A DNA stretch of 64,000 nucleotides from Candidatus Hydrogenedentota bacterium. GTDB lineage: Bacteria; Hydrogenedentota; Hydrogenedentia; Hydrogenedentales; JAEUWI01. Made by a program: the position numbers and the translations under genes. Below are positions 24,957-33,936 of the stretch, one piece after another. Numbering within the stretch: position 1 is the first letter of the stretch; every line of letters starts with the position of its first letter. Location of the stretch: the NCBI GenBank assembly GCA_016791475.1, contig JAEUWI010000029.1, positions 1-64,000 of the forward strand, given 5' to 3'. The notes under the pieces were generated by a model. The model was not told where the DNA came from. It did no database searches and worked only from the letters and a program-made list of their open reading frames with translations.

Positions 24957-27308
24957 ATGTTTAATCTATTGAAGCGGTCCGACACGCGGCAAGTGCGTCA
25001 GGTTTTGTCGGGGCAATCGGAGGCCTTCGGGCCGCTGGTGGATCGCTATTTGCCCGCGGTGTATGCCGTGTCCTACGCGTATCTCGGCAATCATGCCGAC
25101 GCGGAGGACGTCACGCAGGAGGCTTTTGTCTCCGCCTATACGAGTCTGCACACGCTGAAAGAACCGAAGAAGTTTGAGGGATGGGTAGTCAGCATCGCAC
25201 GGCAGACGGCCTCCAAGCTGCGACGCAAGCAGCGACGGGAGGAGACTGTCTCCGCCGCGCTCCCAACCGATGCAATCCATCAGCCCGATCCGGCGCGCGA
25301 GGAATTGCGCCGCCTCTTGCGCGCCGAGATCGAGCGCATGGACGACGAGCCGCGTGAGGTGTTGCTGTTGCATTACCACGCGGGAATGAACGCCCGGGAG
25401 ATCGCGGCGGCACTCGACATCAACCGGGAGGCGGTGAAGAAGCGCCTGCAGCGGGCGCGGCAGACGTTGAGCGAGAACCTGCTCGCGGTGATCGGCGAGG
25501 AGTCGAGGCCGAAGACCGACTACGTGCGGCAACGAAGTGCGATCATGGGGCTTGTGGCTGCGGCGGGCATTGGGTGGACGGCAAGTGCGGTGGCCGGTGC
25601 AGGGGACTTAGGCCGAGCGTCATCCATGGCGCTGCCAATGAAACTTGGCGGAGCTGCGCTTGCTATCGTGGTGATACTCGGAGCGACCTATGTGGCGACG
25701 AGGAACATGCCGCCTCGCGTGCCTACGGAAGGGGTGTTGGCTAATGCTCTGAATACCGTCGATGTGCGACCAGTTCATGCGGAAATCGTTGCTGTCCCCA
25801 GTGAGGTGAGCGTAGAGGAAGACGCAGTAGAGCCTGGGGAGTCCCTGGAAGAAGGCACCGCGGCGGGCTCCCTGACCGGCTATTGGAGGGCCTGCAATCT
25901 GGTCACAAATACGGGATTCTTTTCGAGTTGGAATGGGAAAAGCGACATTGTCTTCCTGGAGCAAGTCAACGACGATGTAACCCTCTATGCGATGTCGAGT
26001 GGCGAAACGAAGTTTGTAGCCGGGCATGGCGCTATAGAAGGCAATCAACTTCGCATCGCGCTTCCCATGTCCGATGGTCCGATGATTGGCAAACAGGCGA
26101 GCATAAAATCGGACTCATCGACTCCAACGGCGGATGAATCAGTACCTGCCAAGCCCGATATCACGTTTGCCCAAGTGCCCGGCTCGCAGATCATAGAGGT
26201 TTATGATACGACAGTCAGGGAGGAGGCGAGAGATGATGATGCTCCCCGTTCGACGCAGGAATTGGTGTGTACGGGGACTCTCTCGGATGGCAACTCCATG
26301 ATGCTGAGCTGTATAGTAGAGGGAGGTAGCAAGCAGACTCCATTCACTCAGGACGCCGAATTTACCCGTCTTGCAGAGCGGGATGTGGCGGAACTGAAAA
26401 TAATGGGTCAGCGAATTCACGAGATGGAAATCTTGGCGACTGCGTTGAAGGCGTTCCACACGGCTTACCCATCAACTTTTCCCGAGGAACTAAGTGGGTT
26501 GAGCGATGGCTTTCTTGATTCGCCTCAACTTGTCGTATCTAGCGGAAGTCGAATATTGGAATACTCGCCCAATGCACCTTGGAATCAGGGCTATTCCGAG
26601 AGACCCGAGGAAATGACAAGCCAAAACTATCTGCTGCAACGTGAAAAAGATGCCTTGGCTCCCTGGCCGGACTTTCCCAACGCGCCTCCACTGTTACGCG
26701 CCCGGTATTCTACGCCACCCATGATTCTAGAAATTCGAGAGGCAAATCCGTCCAGCGTAGAGCGAGTAGATCCGGGGAACCGGTTGCGCTGTTTCAGTTT
26801 CGGCACGTCCCCCTGGACGCCTGAAATCCAGGAAAGATGCATAGAATCGTGCCAGAAAAATATGAAGCAACTTGGCCTGGTGCTCAAAATGTTCGCCAAT
26901 GAGGCTGAAGAGGGTCGATTTCCCGCAGGCTGGGCGACGACCGTTCCCGAATACTTGGCCAATACGAATGTGCTCACCTGTCCCAGCGTCAGCGGGGAGG
27001 AGGGCTCCACCCGCTCGGTAAGCTACGAATTGCTATTTCCCGCCATCAATGAGGAAGAACTCGTTATCCTTGCGGAAGAAATGGGATTGGATACTGGCGA
27101 TATAAAAGCGCTGAAACACAAGGTTCCTGTGATCATCGAAAACCACCCCTGCGCCGATGGGAAGTCTCGGAATGTTGTCTTTTTGGACGGTGATGCCGAG
27201 CGAATCGAGGACAGTGATTGGGCAAGGGTTGTGGCTCCGTTCATCGCGGCTTCGGAAGCGTATCGGACGGATGTCTTTTCAAACGGGGAGGCTGTAATGG
27301 GTGGGTAG
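24957..27308 (+). CDS. ECF-type sigma factor fused to a transmembrane, extracytoplasmic domain
   Basis: A 783-residue fusion. Residues ~1-185 are an ECF sigma factor: region 2 (YLGNHADAEDVTQEAFVSAY), then region 4 (LLHYHAGMNAREIAAALDIN, EAVKKRLQRARQTL). One or two hydrophobic segments follow (LVAAAGIGWTASAVAGA, and AALAIVVILGATYVA at about 235), then ~540 presumably extracytoplasmic residues. The C-terminal ~120 residues contain NMKQLGLVLKMFANEAEEG...FPAGW and VFLDGDAERI, resembling the C-terminal domain of planctomycete-type prepilin-like (DUF1559/HX9DG) proteins. Start chosen for GAGGAG seven bases upstream. No separate anti-sigma gene is adjacent, so the fused domain may replace it. Known ECF factors of planctomycetes also carry fused sensor domains; this combination is one I have not seen described. 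Confidence 0.85.
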   Translation: MFNLLKRSDTRQVRQVLSGQSEAFGPLVDRYLPAVYAVSYAYLGNHADAEDVTQEAFVSAYTSLHTLKEPKKFEGWVVSIARQTASKLRRKQRREETVSAALPTDAIHQPDPAREELRRLLRAEIERMDDEPREVLLLHYHAGMNAREIAAALDINREAVKKRLQRARQTLSENLLAVIGEESRPKTDYVRQRSAIMGLVAAAGIGWTASAVAGAGDLGRASSMALPMKLGGAALAIVVILGATYVATRNMPPRVPTEGVLANALNTVDVRPVHAEIVAVPSEVSVEEDAVEPGESLEEGTAAGSLTGYWRACNLVTNTGFFSSWNGKSDIVFLEQVNDDVTLYAMSSGETKFVAGHGAIEGNQLRIALPMSDGPMIGKQASIKSDSSTPTADESVPAKPDITFAQVPGSQIIEVYDTTVREEARDDDAPRSTQELVCTGTLSDGNSMMLSCIVEGGSKQTPFTQDAEFTRLAERDVAELKIMGQRIHEMEILATALKAFHTAYPSTFPEELSGLSDGFLDSPQLVVSSGSRILEYSPNAPWNQGYSERPEEMTSQNYLLQREKDALAPWPDFPNAPPLLRARYSTPPMILEIREANPSSVERVDPGNRLRCFSFGTSPWTPEIQERCIESCQKNMKQLGLVLKMFANEAEEGRFPAGWATTVPEYLANTNVLTCPSVSGEEGSTRSVSYELLFPAINEEELVILAEEMGLDTGDIKALKHKVPVIIENHPCADGKSRNVVFLDGDAERIEDSDWARVVAPFIAASEAYRTDVFSNGEAVMGG

Positions 27309-27504
27309 CCTTCCAGACTGATCTGTCGTGATGTAGCTACCCGCAGCGTTCGTCTGATAGACGGGAAGCCCAGGAACCCTTATCCTGAATCGGGAGATCT
27401 GTCCAGGGCAAGGGGCTTTTCCGGCCACCGCATACCTTTGCCTCAGCCTGGAAGGCCAAGCCACGTTGGCTGCCTCTGATTGCGTTGAGTGATTCGGTTA
27501 AGGC

Positions 27505-28050
27505 TCAGGGTTTATTCTTCCGTTCCTTCTCGATCTTCTCACGCGCTTCTTCCACGGCCTCGTGGAGCCGCTTCTTGACCTTGTTCACGAACCATTTCAC
27601 CACGGGCACGCGCTCGTAGATGTACTCGCCCATGTCGAAGTAGTCGCGGTGGTAGATGATCTTGTTGCTCTCGCCGAATTTGAGGTGAGAGACGCCGTCG
27701 ATGCTGAAGGGTTGGCCCTTGTTCAGGCCCTTGGTGGTTAGCGTCATGGTCCAGACCAGCACGTGGGTGTCGCCGTCGATGACTTCGTCGTGGTAGGTCC
27801 ACTTTATGTCGGTAACGTATTGATACATGGCCTCCATGTAGATCTTGAACTCGCCGAGGCCCTCGGTGCGGTCGAGGGGATCCTGAAAGACCATGTTCTC
27901 GTCGTAGAGTTCGTCGAGAAGGTAGAGGTTGTGCACGCGGACGTCGTCGTAGGCGCTGCGGATGCGGGCGGAACGTTCTTCGGACAGGGTAAGGGGCATG
28001 CTGTTCTCCGCGGCCATCAGGAGGCCCAGGGTGAGTGCGATGGTGGTCAT
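27505..28050 (-). CDS. NTF2/SnoaL-like protein of the fatty-acid-modification operon
   Basis: A 181-residue protein, last gene of the minus-strand operon. The core (about 28-140) matches the SnoaL/NTF2 fold: YDENMVFQDPLDRTEGLGEF, a central YHDEVIDGDTHVLVWTMTL strand pair, and SHLKFGESNKIIYHRDYFD. The N-terminus may be a short signal or membrane anchor; the C-terminus is a charged helix (KKRLHEAVEEAREKIEKERK). Proteins of this type accompany cyclopropane-synthase/DUF1365/FAD-oxidase clusters in proteobacteria; their role is unproven. Its ATG overlaps the stop of the preceding gene by four bases. Confidence 0.75.
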   Translation of the reverse strand: MTTIALTLGLLMAAENSMPLTLSEERSARIRSAYDDVRVHNLYLLDELYDENMVFQDPLDRTEGLGEFKIYMEAMYQYVTDIKWTYHDEVIDGDTHVLVWTMTLTTKGLNKGQPFSIDGVSHLKFGESNKIIYHRDYFDMGEYIYERVPVVKWFVNKVKKRLHEAVEEAREKIEKERKNKP

Positions 28051-28652
28051 GGGCGTTGGGTTTCCTTCTCGGTTTCGCGCGCCGCGATTTCTTCGGTTGC
28101 CGGGTTCAGCGAGGCGAGCTTAGTACGGTCCACGATTTCGGTGGTGGGGCCGAGGCACATGGCCCAGAGGGCGCGCACGAGGGCGGGGTCTTCCCACTGA
28201 CCGATTATGGTGTCGTCGTGGCGCACTTGCAGGCGTCCATCCGGGCTTGCGATGAAGAACAGGCGCTCTCCGCGGGCGAACGGCGCCTGAAAGGCGTCAA
28301 CGAAATCCTCGCGCGGTTTCATATCGAGATCCTTGAAGTGCTTCTTCCAGGAATGGCGGATGCCATGGGCCGGCACGCTCTTGTAGACCCCATGGAAGAT
28401 GAGCACCTTGTGCGCGGGGGTGTCGATGTACTGGCTAAGTCGCGCGTCGGGGTGCTGAGCCTCCTCGGGCATGCCGGCAATGTAATGGGCCACGGCATAG
28501 GCATCGCGACCGAGGGCTCTGCGCCGATCCACGCCGGTGAGTTGCAGGGTCTGATCCCCTATCATCATCGTGGCGTCGAAGGTTACTTGCGTATTCGGCT
28601 CGATCACGGTGGCCGCCGAGGCGAGGACTATCGAGAGCAGCGCGTGGAGCAT
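28047..28652 (-). CDS. Exported chalcone-isomerase-like protein
   Basis: A 201-residue protein from ATG 28652, whose A is shared with the stop of the upstream methyltransferase (TGATG). A short signal sequence (MLHALLSIVLASAA) precedes a lipocalin-like chalcone-isomerase fold: VTFDATMMIGDQTLQLTGVD, DAYAVAHYIAGM and LIFHGVYKSVPAHGIRHSW, then ERLFFIASPDGRLQV and IVGQ-like IIGQWEDPALVRALWAMCLG. Bacterial members bind fatty acids or similar ligands and commonly sit in these lipid clusters; enzymatic activity is doubtful. It overlaps the NTF2-like gene by four bases. The longer frame to 28733 lies inside the methyltransferase gene and is not used. Confidence 0.75.
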   Translation of the reverse strand: MLHALLSIVLASAATVIEPNTQVTFDATMMIGDQTLQLTGVDRRRALGRDAYAVAHYIAGMPEEAQHPDARLSQYIDTPAHKVLIFHGVYKSVPAHGIRHSWKKHFKDLDMKPREDFVDAFQAPFARGERLFFIASPDGRLQVRHDDTIIGQWEDPALVRALWAMCLGPTTEIVDRTKLASLNPATEEIAARETEKETQRP

Positions 28653-29701
28653 CAGGTGGCTACCGCCATTGCGGGAAGGGGTTCTTCTATGGCAGACGTC
28701 GTGGGCGCCATCAGGTAATGCCCCACGTACCATTCCTTGCCACCGTTCCAGGCGAAAAGCTCTTCACAGGCCATGAAGAAAATGCGCCAGCGCTGGGCCT
28801 GGAGGGCGGCCTCCACAGGGGAGAGATCCTTGCGCAGCACGGCCTCGACCGAACCGCGCCGCTCGTCGAGGCGGCGGAGCCAGTCCCGGCAGGTGCGGGC
28901 GTAGTGTGTGCCGTTCACGGGCCAGGCCTGCTCCACGGTGAAGGGAACGGGCAGTGATTTGAAGTAGTTGAAGGAGGGCATCATGCCGCCGCTGAAGAAG
29001 TGGCGGGTCATCCAGTCGCTTTCGCCCTGATCTTCATAGGTGTAGGTATATTGATTGTGACAGAAGATGTGCACGAAGAGCTTTCCCTCGGGCTTGAGCC
29101 ACTGGGCGATGCGCTCCAGGAGGACCACATGATTGCGGACGTGCTCGAACATCTCCACAGACACGACGCGGTCGAAACGGTTGTCAGGACGGAATCGGTT
29201 GATGTCGGCGGTTTTCACGGTGACGTTGGTCAGTCCCCGTTCGCGCGCGAGGGCCTCGATCGTTTCGCGCTGAGGTTTGGAGTTCGAAATGGCGGTGATG
29301 TGGCTGCCGGGGTAGCGCTCCGCCATCCACAGGGTGAGGGAACCCCAACCGCAGCCGAGTTCCAGAATGTCCATCCCGTCTTCCAGGCCCGCATGCTCAC
29401 AGGTCTGGCGCAGCATGGCTTCTTCGGCGACCCCAAGGGGCGTCTCGGGCGTGGTGTACCAGCAACAACTGTATTTGCGTCGCGGTCCCAGCACGAGCTC
29501 AAAAAAAGCGGGATCGACTTCGTAATGCTGCTCGTTGGCCTGGTCCGTGGCCACGGCAATGGGCCTCTGGTGGTCCGTCAACAGGGGCTGGGGCGCGCGG
29601 CGGCACTGTTTGAGCCGCTGGGCGAGAAGGCGGCGAATGCCGAAGCGGATTACGCTGTCGGGGAGGCAGCCCCGCTCGGCAAGTCGGATGGGGAGTGACA
29701 T
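28652..29701 (-). CDS. CFA-family SAM methyltransferase, coclaurine-N-methyltransferase-like subgroup
   Basis: A 349-residue SAM enzyme. The SAM loop is ILELGCGWGSLTLW; VSVEMFEHVRNH and KLFVHIFCHNQYTYTYED follow, then DWMTRHFFSGGMMPSFNYF and WPVNGTHYARTCRDWLRRLD. This last pattern is characteristic of the cyclopropane-synthase subgroup related to plant coclaurine N-methyltransferases rather than of true CFA synthases, and the usual CFA N-terminal lipid-binding domain is shortened. It may methylate an unsaturated acyl chain or an amine. ATG 29701 (MSLPIRLAERG) is chosen over ATG 29749, which lacks family similarity. A 103-base gap separates it from the second methyltransferase, the only real gap in the operon. 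Confidence 0.8.
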   Translation of the reverse strand: MSLPIRLAERGCLPDSVIRFGIRRLLAQRLKQCRRAPQPLLTDHQRPIAVATDQANEQHYEVDPAFFELVLGPRRKYSCCWYTTPETPLGVAEEAMLRQTCEHAGLEDGMDILELGCGWGSLTLWMAERYPGSHITAISNSKPQRETIEALARERGLTNVTVKTADINRFRPDNRFDRVVSVEMFEHVRNHVVLLERIAQWLKPEGKLFVHIFCHNQYTYTYEDQGESDWMTRHFFSGGMMPSFNYFKSLPVPFTVEQAWPVNGTHYARTCRDWLRRLDERRGSVEAVLRKDLSPVEAALQAQRWRIFFMACEELFAWNGGKEWYVGHYLMAPTTSAIEEPLPAMAVAT

Positions 29702-29804
29702 GATTTGAAATTCCTTATGTCGGAAAGCTTGGACGGACAAAGAAGTCAAAGTTCACAAAGGTTTATGTTTTGAATTCTTCGTGGCTGACCAATCCTTAAA
29801 TGGC

Positions 29805-31067
29805 TCACATCGGTGCGCGATAGCCGGGACGGGCGTAGACCAGCTGGGAGACGCCGGTGAGGTGCTCTTCGAATCCGGACTGGCAATAGCACAAGTAAAA
29901 GCACCACATGCGCCGGAATGATTCGGAGTAGCCCAGAGCCGCGATACTCGCTTCATTCTCCAGGAAGCGTTCGCGCCATTTCGCGAGGGTTTTCGCGTAG
30001 TGGGGGGTCATGTCATCCAGGCAGACCAGTGCCAGGTCGGTGTGTTTCGTGGCGACATTGCACAGGGTCGTGTGGGAGGGCAGGCAACCACCGGGGAAGA
30101 TGTAGCGCTTGATAAAGTCCACATTGCGCCGGGCGAGGTTGTACTGCTGGTCGCGAATGGTGATGGCTTGCAGCCCCAGAAGTCCGTCCCGGGTGAGCAA
30201 ACGCATGCATTGCTTGAAGAAAGTGGGGTAATACTGGTGGCCCACCGCCTCGATCATTTCTATGGAGGCGATCTTCGTGTAGGTGCCCGTGATATCGCGG
30301 TAATCGGAGAACTTCGCGGTCACCCGATCCTCCAGGCCTTCTTCACGGATGCGATCCCGCGTGATTGCCAATTGCTCCTTGCTGATGGTAATGGTGGTTA
30401 CCTTGCATCCGTAGGTCGTCGCGGCGTGACACGCGAAGCCGCCCCAGCCGCTTCCGATTTCCAGCAGGTGGTCGTTCTCATTGAGATTCAACTTGCGGCA
30501 GAGGCGGTCGAACTTATTGGTGCTCGCCTGGGCCAGCGAATCATGTTCGCTTTCGAAGTAAGCGCTGGAATAGGCCATGGTCTCGTCGAGAAAGGTCTTG
30601 AAGAAGTCATTGCCCAGATCATAGTGGGCGGCAATGTTCTTGCGGCTGCCGCTGCGGCTGTTCTTGTTGAACCAGTGATAGGCCTTCAAGAAGGGGGCCT
30701 GAATGTCGCTGAGACGACGATCCATCGCGTCCAGTGTGGCGCTGTTGCGCGCGAGAATGCGGCAAAGGCTCGGCAGGTCGTCGGTGGCCCAGTCGCCGTC
30801 CATGTAGGACTCCGCCGCGCCGATGGAGCCGCCCAGGGCGATGCGCGAGTAGAAGCGCGGCTGGTACACGCGTACGGATGCCGTCACGGGAAAGGCGTCG
30901 GAATAGGAGCCGAAGGTGTGCTTCTCTCTCGGGTCGCTGAGGTGGAGCACACCTTCTTCGAGACCGGTGAGGCGCTTCAAGACCATGCGCCGACAGAGGG
31001 AATCGCACTTCGCGGGCTCTGCGGAAAGGCCCTCAAGCCGGGTGGTGTCAAAGGCGGAGTGTTTCAT
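29805..31067 (-). CDS. Cyclopropane-fatty-acyl-phospholipid synthase family methyltransferase
   Basis: A 420-residue SAM enzyme that modifies double bonds of acyl chains in membrane phospholipids. It has the full-length CFA layout: N-terminal domain with [43 protein letters not shown] loop [33 protein letters not shown], and [10 protein letters not shown]. Products could be cyclopropane acids or methylated intermediates such as those of furan fatty acid synthesis (UfaM of Rhodobacter is of this family). Its ATG overlaps the DUF1365 stop by four bases. The neighbouring FAD oxidoreductase and DUF1365 gene are the usual partners. Confidence 0.9.
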   Translation of the reverse strand: MKHSAFDTTRLEGLSAEPAKCDSLCRRMVLKRLTGLEEGVLHLSDPREKHTFGSYSDAFPVTASVRVYQPRFYSRIALGGSIGAAESYMDGDWATDDLPSLCRILARNSATLDAMDRRLSDIQAPFLKAYHWFNKNSRSGSRKNIAAHYDLGNDFFKTFLDETMAYSSAYFESEHDSLAQASTNKFDRLCRKLNLNENDHLLEIGSGWGGFACHAATTYGCKVTTITISKEQLAITRDRIREEGLEDRVTAKFSDYRDITGTYTKIASIEMIEAVGHQYYPTFFKQCMRLLTRDGLLGLQAITIRDQQYNLARRNVDFIKRYIFPGGCLPSHTTLCNVATKHTDLALVCLDDMTPHYAKTLAKWRERFLENEASIAALGYSESFRRMWCFYLCYCQSGFEEHLTGVSQLVYARPGYRAPM

Positions 31068-31837
31068 GGGGCTTTGCTCTCCTCCAGAGGGTCAATTCGC
31101 TTTGGGTACGGTTGAAAAGGCACGCCCTTGAGCCAAAGGCGCAATGCCTGCCAATAGATTGCGATAAAAATCCGCAGGGTCATGAATGGGTAGCCCACCA
31201 GGGTCCATGCCAGGCGGGGCGTGGACCAGGACCGGCGGAACATGGTCATTCCGGCCTCGAAGATCTCCGCGCCGTTCTGAATATTCTGAAGTTGGACGTC
31301 CAGAATATCGCCGGGCTCGTTCAGGCGACATCGGTACTCATGGTTCATTTCCATGAAGGGCGACACGTGAAAGGCCTTTGCGCAGCGGTAGGGGCTTTGA
31401 GGATCGCGACATACCTCGCCGGGCCAGATGTAGAGATGGCGTTCATTCCAGGGGGTGTTGTGTACTTCGGCGACGACGGTTTCCACCCGTGAATCGCTTT
31501 CGTCATAGCAATAGTAGAGGGATATGGGATTCATGTAGAACCCGAAGTAGCGAAGCTGGGTCAACAGTCGTACGGGGCCGGCCGGGCGTGTGCCGGTGGC
31601 TTCGGCCACCGCGCCGCGGATGGTTTCCCCCAGCGGCACGGCCGGTGCGCCCACGTGGTCTTTTCGCCGAAACCACGCCAGCGTAGGGAATCGGTGGGAC
31701 CAGCAGAGGCGTCCGGAGAAGGCCTCATCGAGGTGATCCAAGTCCAGCCAGGTCATAAAGAGACGGTAGCGGAAGGCGTGGGACTTTGGTGCGTGGCGCG
31801 CGTGCCAGACGGTACCGGTGTAGAGCGCGGCGTTCAC
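31064..31837 (-). CDS. DUF1365 protein
   Basis: A 257-residue protein of family DUF1365: [19 protein letters not shown], then [37 protein letters not shown], and [15 protein letters not shown] near residue 175, all family hallmarks. The molecular activity is not established; DUF1365 genes co-occur almost always with a FAD-dependent oxidoreductase and a CFA-family methyltransferase and are thought to act on acyl chains. Here it is coupled to both neighbours through four-base ATGA overlaps, which makes a joint function very likely. Confidence 0.92.
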   Translation of the reverse strand: MNAALYTGTVWHARHAPKSHAFRYRLFMTWLDLDHLDEAFSGRLCWSHRFPTLAWFRRKDHVGAPAVPLGETIRGAVAEATGTRPAGPVRLLTQLRYFGFYMNPISLYYCYDESDSRVETVVAEVHNTPWNERHLYIWPGEVCRDPQSPYRCAKAFHVSPFMEMNHEYRCRLNEPGDILDVQLQNIQNGAEIFEAGMTMFRRSWSTPRLAWTLVGYPFMTLRIFIAIYWQALRLWLKGVPFQPYPKRIDPLEESKAP

Positions 31838-33084
31838 TGGATTTGCCCCGCGCCGAAGAATTCACAGGCTTTCAGGGCGCTCTTCACGCCGTCTTCGTGG
31901 AAACCATAGCCCCAGTATGCACCGCAATAGTGGGTCCGGTTTGCGCCACTGATTTCGCCATGACGCGCTTGAGCCGTAACGGAGTTCCGACTGTAGGATG
32001 GATGGCTGTAGTTATAGCGTCCGAGTTGCTTTGCGATGTAGAGCTCGCTGGTTTGATTCAGGGACACAAGATAGTCGGTCCTGGAGTCCAGCGACTGAAG
32101 GCGATTCATGTGGTAGGTCAGGTGCGCGCGATTTCCAGCGCCGGGCGCCATCCGGTAATTCCAACTCGCCCAGGCGTCCCGGTTTTTCGGGAGGATGGCC
32201 GTGTCCGTGTGGAGCACGACATCGTTGTCCTGATACGGTATCGCGCCGAGAATCTCCCGTTCGGCATCGGTGGGCTGGGCCAGCATGCGCAGGGCCTGGT
32301 TGCTGTGAACGGCGAGTACCACATGGTCGAAGTGGAGCTGCTCCGCGTTGGGCATTTCCAGCGACACCCCCTCGGCGTTGCGGGTGATCCTGCTTACGGG
32401 CGAGAGGGTGTGGACCCGATCCTTGAAGCCCCGAATCAACGGGGGGATGTAGTTGCGGGAGCCTCCGGCAATAACGCGCCATTGGGGCCGCACTTTGAGG
32501 TTCATCAGCCCGTGATTCTCGAAAAAGTGCAGGAAATAGCTCGCGGGGAGATCCGCGACCGAATCGCAACCCGCCGACCAGATGGCGGAAATCATGGGAA
32601 CGAGATAGTGATCCAGGAAGGCCCTGGAGTAGCGCCCATGGGCAAAGAACTCGGACAGTGGAGCGTCTCCCCGACAGGTCTTGAGAAATGCGGGGCCGTG
32701 TTTGCTGAAGCGCGCGATGTCCCAGAGCATCCGGTAAAACGACGGACTGATCAGATTGGCCTTGTGAGCAAAGAGTCCGCGCAATTCCGGCGCCGCGTAG
32801 GCAAAGCCGCTTCTGGGATCGGAAAGAGCGAAGGACATGTCGCTCGCCTGGGTGGCCACCTTGAGCTTGTCGAGCAGTCGTATGAAATTGGGGTAGGTCC
32901 AATCGTTGTACACGATAAACCCCGTATCCACCGCATGGGTCCGGTCACCATCCTTCACGTCCACAGTATGGGTATGCCCGCCGATGTAGTCGTTGGCCTC
33001 GAAAAGCGACACTTCAGCTACATGTTGAAGCTGGTAGGCCGCTACCAGACCCGATATCCCCCCGCCTACGACGGCAATCCGCAT
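31834..33084 (-). CDS. FAD-dependent oxidoreductase of the amine-oxidase type (UfaO-like)
   Basis: A 416-residue flavoprotein, first gene of the operon. The N-terminal FAD loop is [15 protein letters not shown] with [10 protein letters not shown]; later [40 protein letters not shown] and [19 protein letters not shown]. These belong to the amine-oxidase/desaturase-like family whose Rhodobacter member UfaO takes part in furan fatty acid formation. ATG 33084 is chosen because AAGGAAG lies seven bases upstream; a start at 33102 has no such site. A candidate promoter and an inverted repeat lie just upstream. Confidence 0.88.
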   Translation of the reverse strand: MRIAVVGGGISGLVAAYQLQHVAEVSLFEANDYIGGHTHTVDVKDGDRTHAVDTGFIVYNDWTYPNFIRLLDKLKVATQASDMSFALSDPRSGFAYAAPELRGLFAHKANLISPSFYRMLWDIARFSKHGPAFLKTCRGDAPLSEFFAHGRYSRAFLDHYLVPMISAIWSAGCDSVADLPASYFLHFFENHGLMNLKVRPQWRVIAGGSRNYIPPLIRGFKDRVHTLSPVSRITRNAEGVSLEMPNAEQLHFDHVVLAVHSNQALRMLAQPTDAEREILGAIPYQDNDVVLHTDTAILPKNRDAWASWNYRMAPGAGNRAHLTYHMNRLQSLDSRTDYLVSLNQTSELYIAKQLGRYNYSHPSYSRNSVTAQARHGEISGANRTHYCGAYWGYGFHEDGVKSALKACEFFGAGQIQ

Positions 33085-33126
33085 GCTGACTTCCTTTTGC
33101 AATGTAATGAACTTGAATCCGACTAG

Positions 33127-33161
33127 AGGGTACCATTTTGTCTAGCTTTTGTCAATCTAGA
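33127..33161 (-). promoter_or_regulatory. Promoter and possible operator of the lipid operon
   Basis: On the minus strand TTGACA (33155-33150), a 17-base spacer and TACCCT (33132-33127) lie 43 bases before the FAD oxidoreductase start. The inverted repeat TCTAG-N11-CTAGA (33141-33161) covers the -35 box and could bind a regulator. The -10 is poor, so an activator or alternative sigma factor is possible. Confidence 0.4.
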
Positions 33162-33184
33162 GATAAACAAAAATAAACGCCCTG

Positions 33185-33193
33185 TGATACAAT
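33185..33193 (+). promoter_or_regulatory. Extended -10 promoter of the CIA30 gene
   Basis: TGATACAAT, an extended -10 element (TGn plus TACAAT), 46 bases before ATG 33240. Confidence 0.45.
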
Positions 33194-33239
33194 AAGCACA
33201 ACCTCCAGAACGCCCACGGGCGGAAGACAGGGCTCGAAC

Positions 33240-33851
33240 ATGAATACGTTGTCCAAAATCAGACGAAACGCCTGGGTGATACTGGCGTTCGGACTTTTGC
33301 AAACGGTCCGCGCGACCCCGCCGGAGGAGACCCCTCAGATGCAAATACTCTTTGGATTTGACGAGCCGACCAGGGCTTGGGATGTCATCGACGATGGCGT
33401 GATGGGGGGCCTTTCCCGGGGGAGTTGGAAGGTGGAAGAGGGTAAAGGCATCTTTCAGGGGCAACTGTCCCTGGAAAACAACGGAGGTTTCTCTTCGGTG
33501 CGTTCTGCTCCGCTGGATAGTGCCCCATCCGGCGCGACGGCCTTTCGCCTTCGTGTAAAAGGAGACGGCCGCCGCTATCAGTTCCGGGTTCGCACGGACG
33601 GGAATTTTGATGGTGTCAGTTATCGCGCGGAGTTTGAGACAACGAAGGATGAGTGGCAGGAGGTGGCGCTGGAACTGAAGGCGTTCGCGGCCGTGTTTCG
33701 GGGCAATGTACTCAATGACTATCCGCCATTGAGCGCGGAGCGCGTGGTTACCGTGGGCTTCCTGCTGGCCGACAAGACGCAGGGCGCCTTTCGCCTCGAG
33801 GTGGAATGGATCGGCGCATTGATGCCCGATTCGCCGTCAGTGGCCAGGTAA
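33240..33851 (+). CDS. CIA30-family exported protein
   Basis: A 203-residue protein. Residues 1-25 look like a signal peptide. The CIA30 domain (about 35-195) is clear: FGFDEPTRAWDVIDDGVMGG, then NNGGFSSVRS, AFRLRVKGDGRRYQFRVRT and a C-terminal GAFRLEVEWIGA. In eukaryotes CIA30 is a complex I assembly factor; bacterial members are beta-sandwich proteins of unknown role, many with an NDGVMGG signature as here. It diverges from the fatty-acid-modification operon, with 155 bases between the start codons, and may share its control region. Confidence 0.85.
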   Translation: MNTLSKIRRNAWVILAFGLLQTVRATPPEETPQMQILFGFDEPTRAWDVIDDGVMGGLSRGSWKVEEGKGIFQGQLSLENNGGFSSVRSAPLDSAPSGATAFRLRVKGDGRRYQFRVRTDGNFDGVSYRAEFETTKDEWQEVALELKAFAAVFRGNVLNDYPPLSAERVVTVGFLLADKTQGAFRLEVEWIGALMPDSPSVAR

Positions 33852-33936
33852 CGGTACCGGGGCGCTCGCGACCTCGAATCTCGATCACCGTACTGAGGGA
33901 CCAACCTGACTCGTTGACGAGGAATCCTCAATCCGG

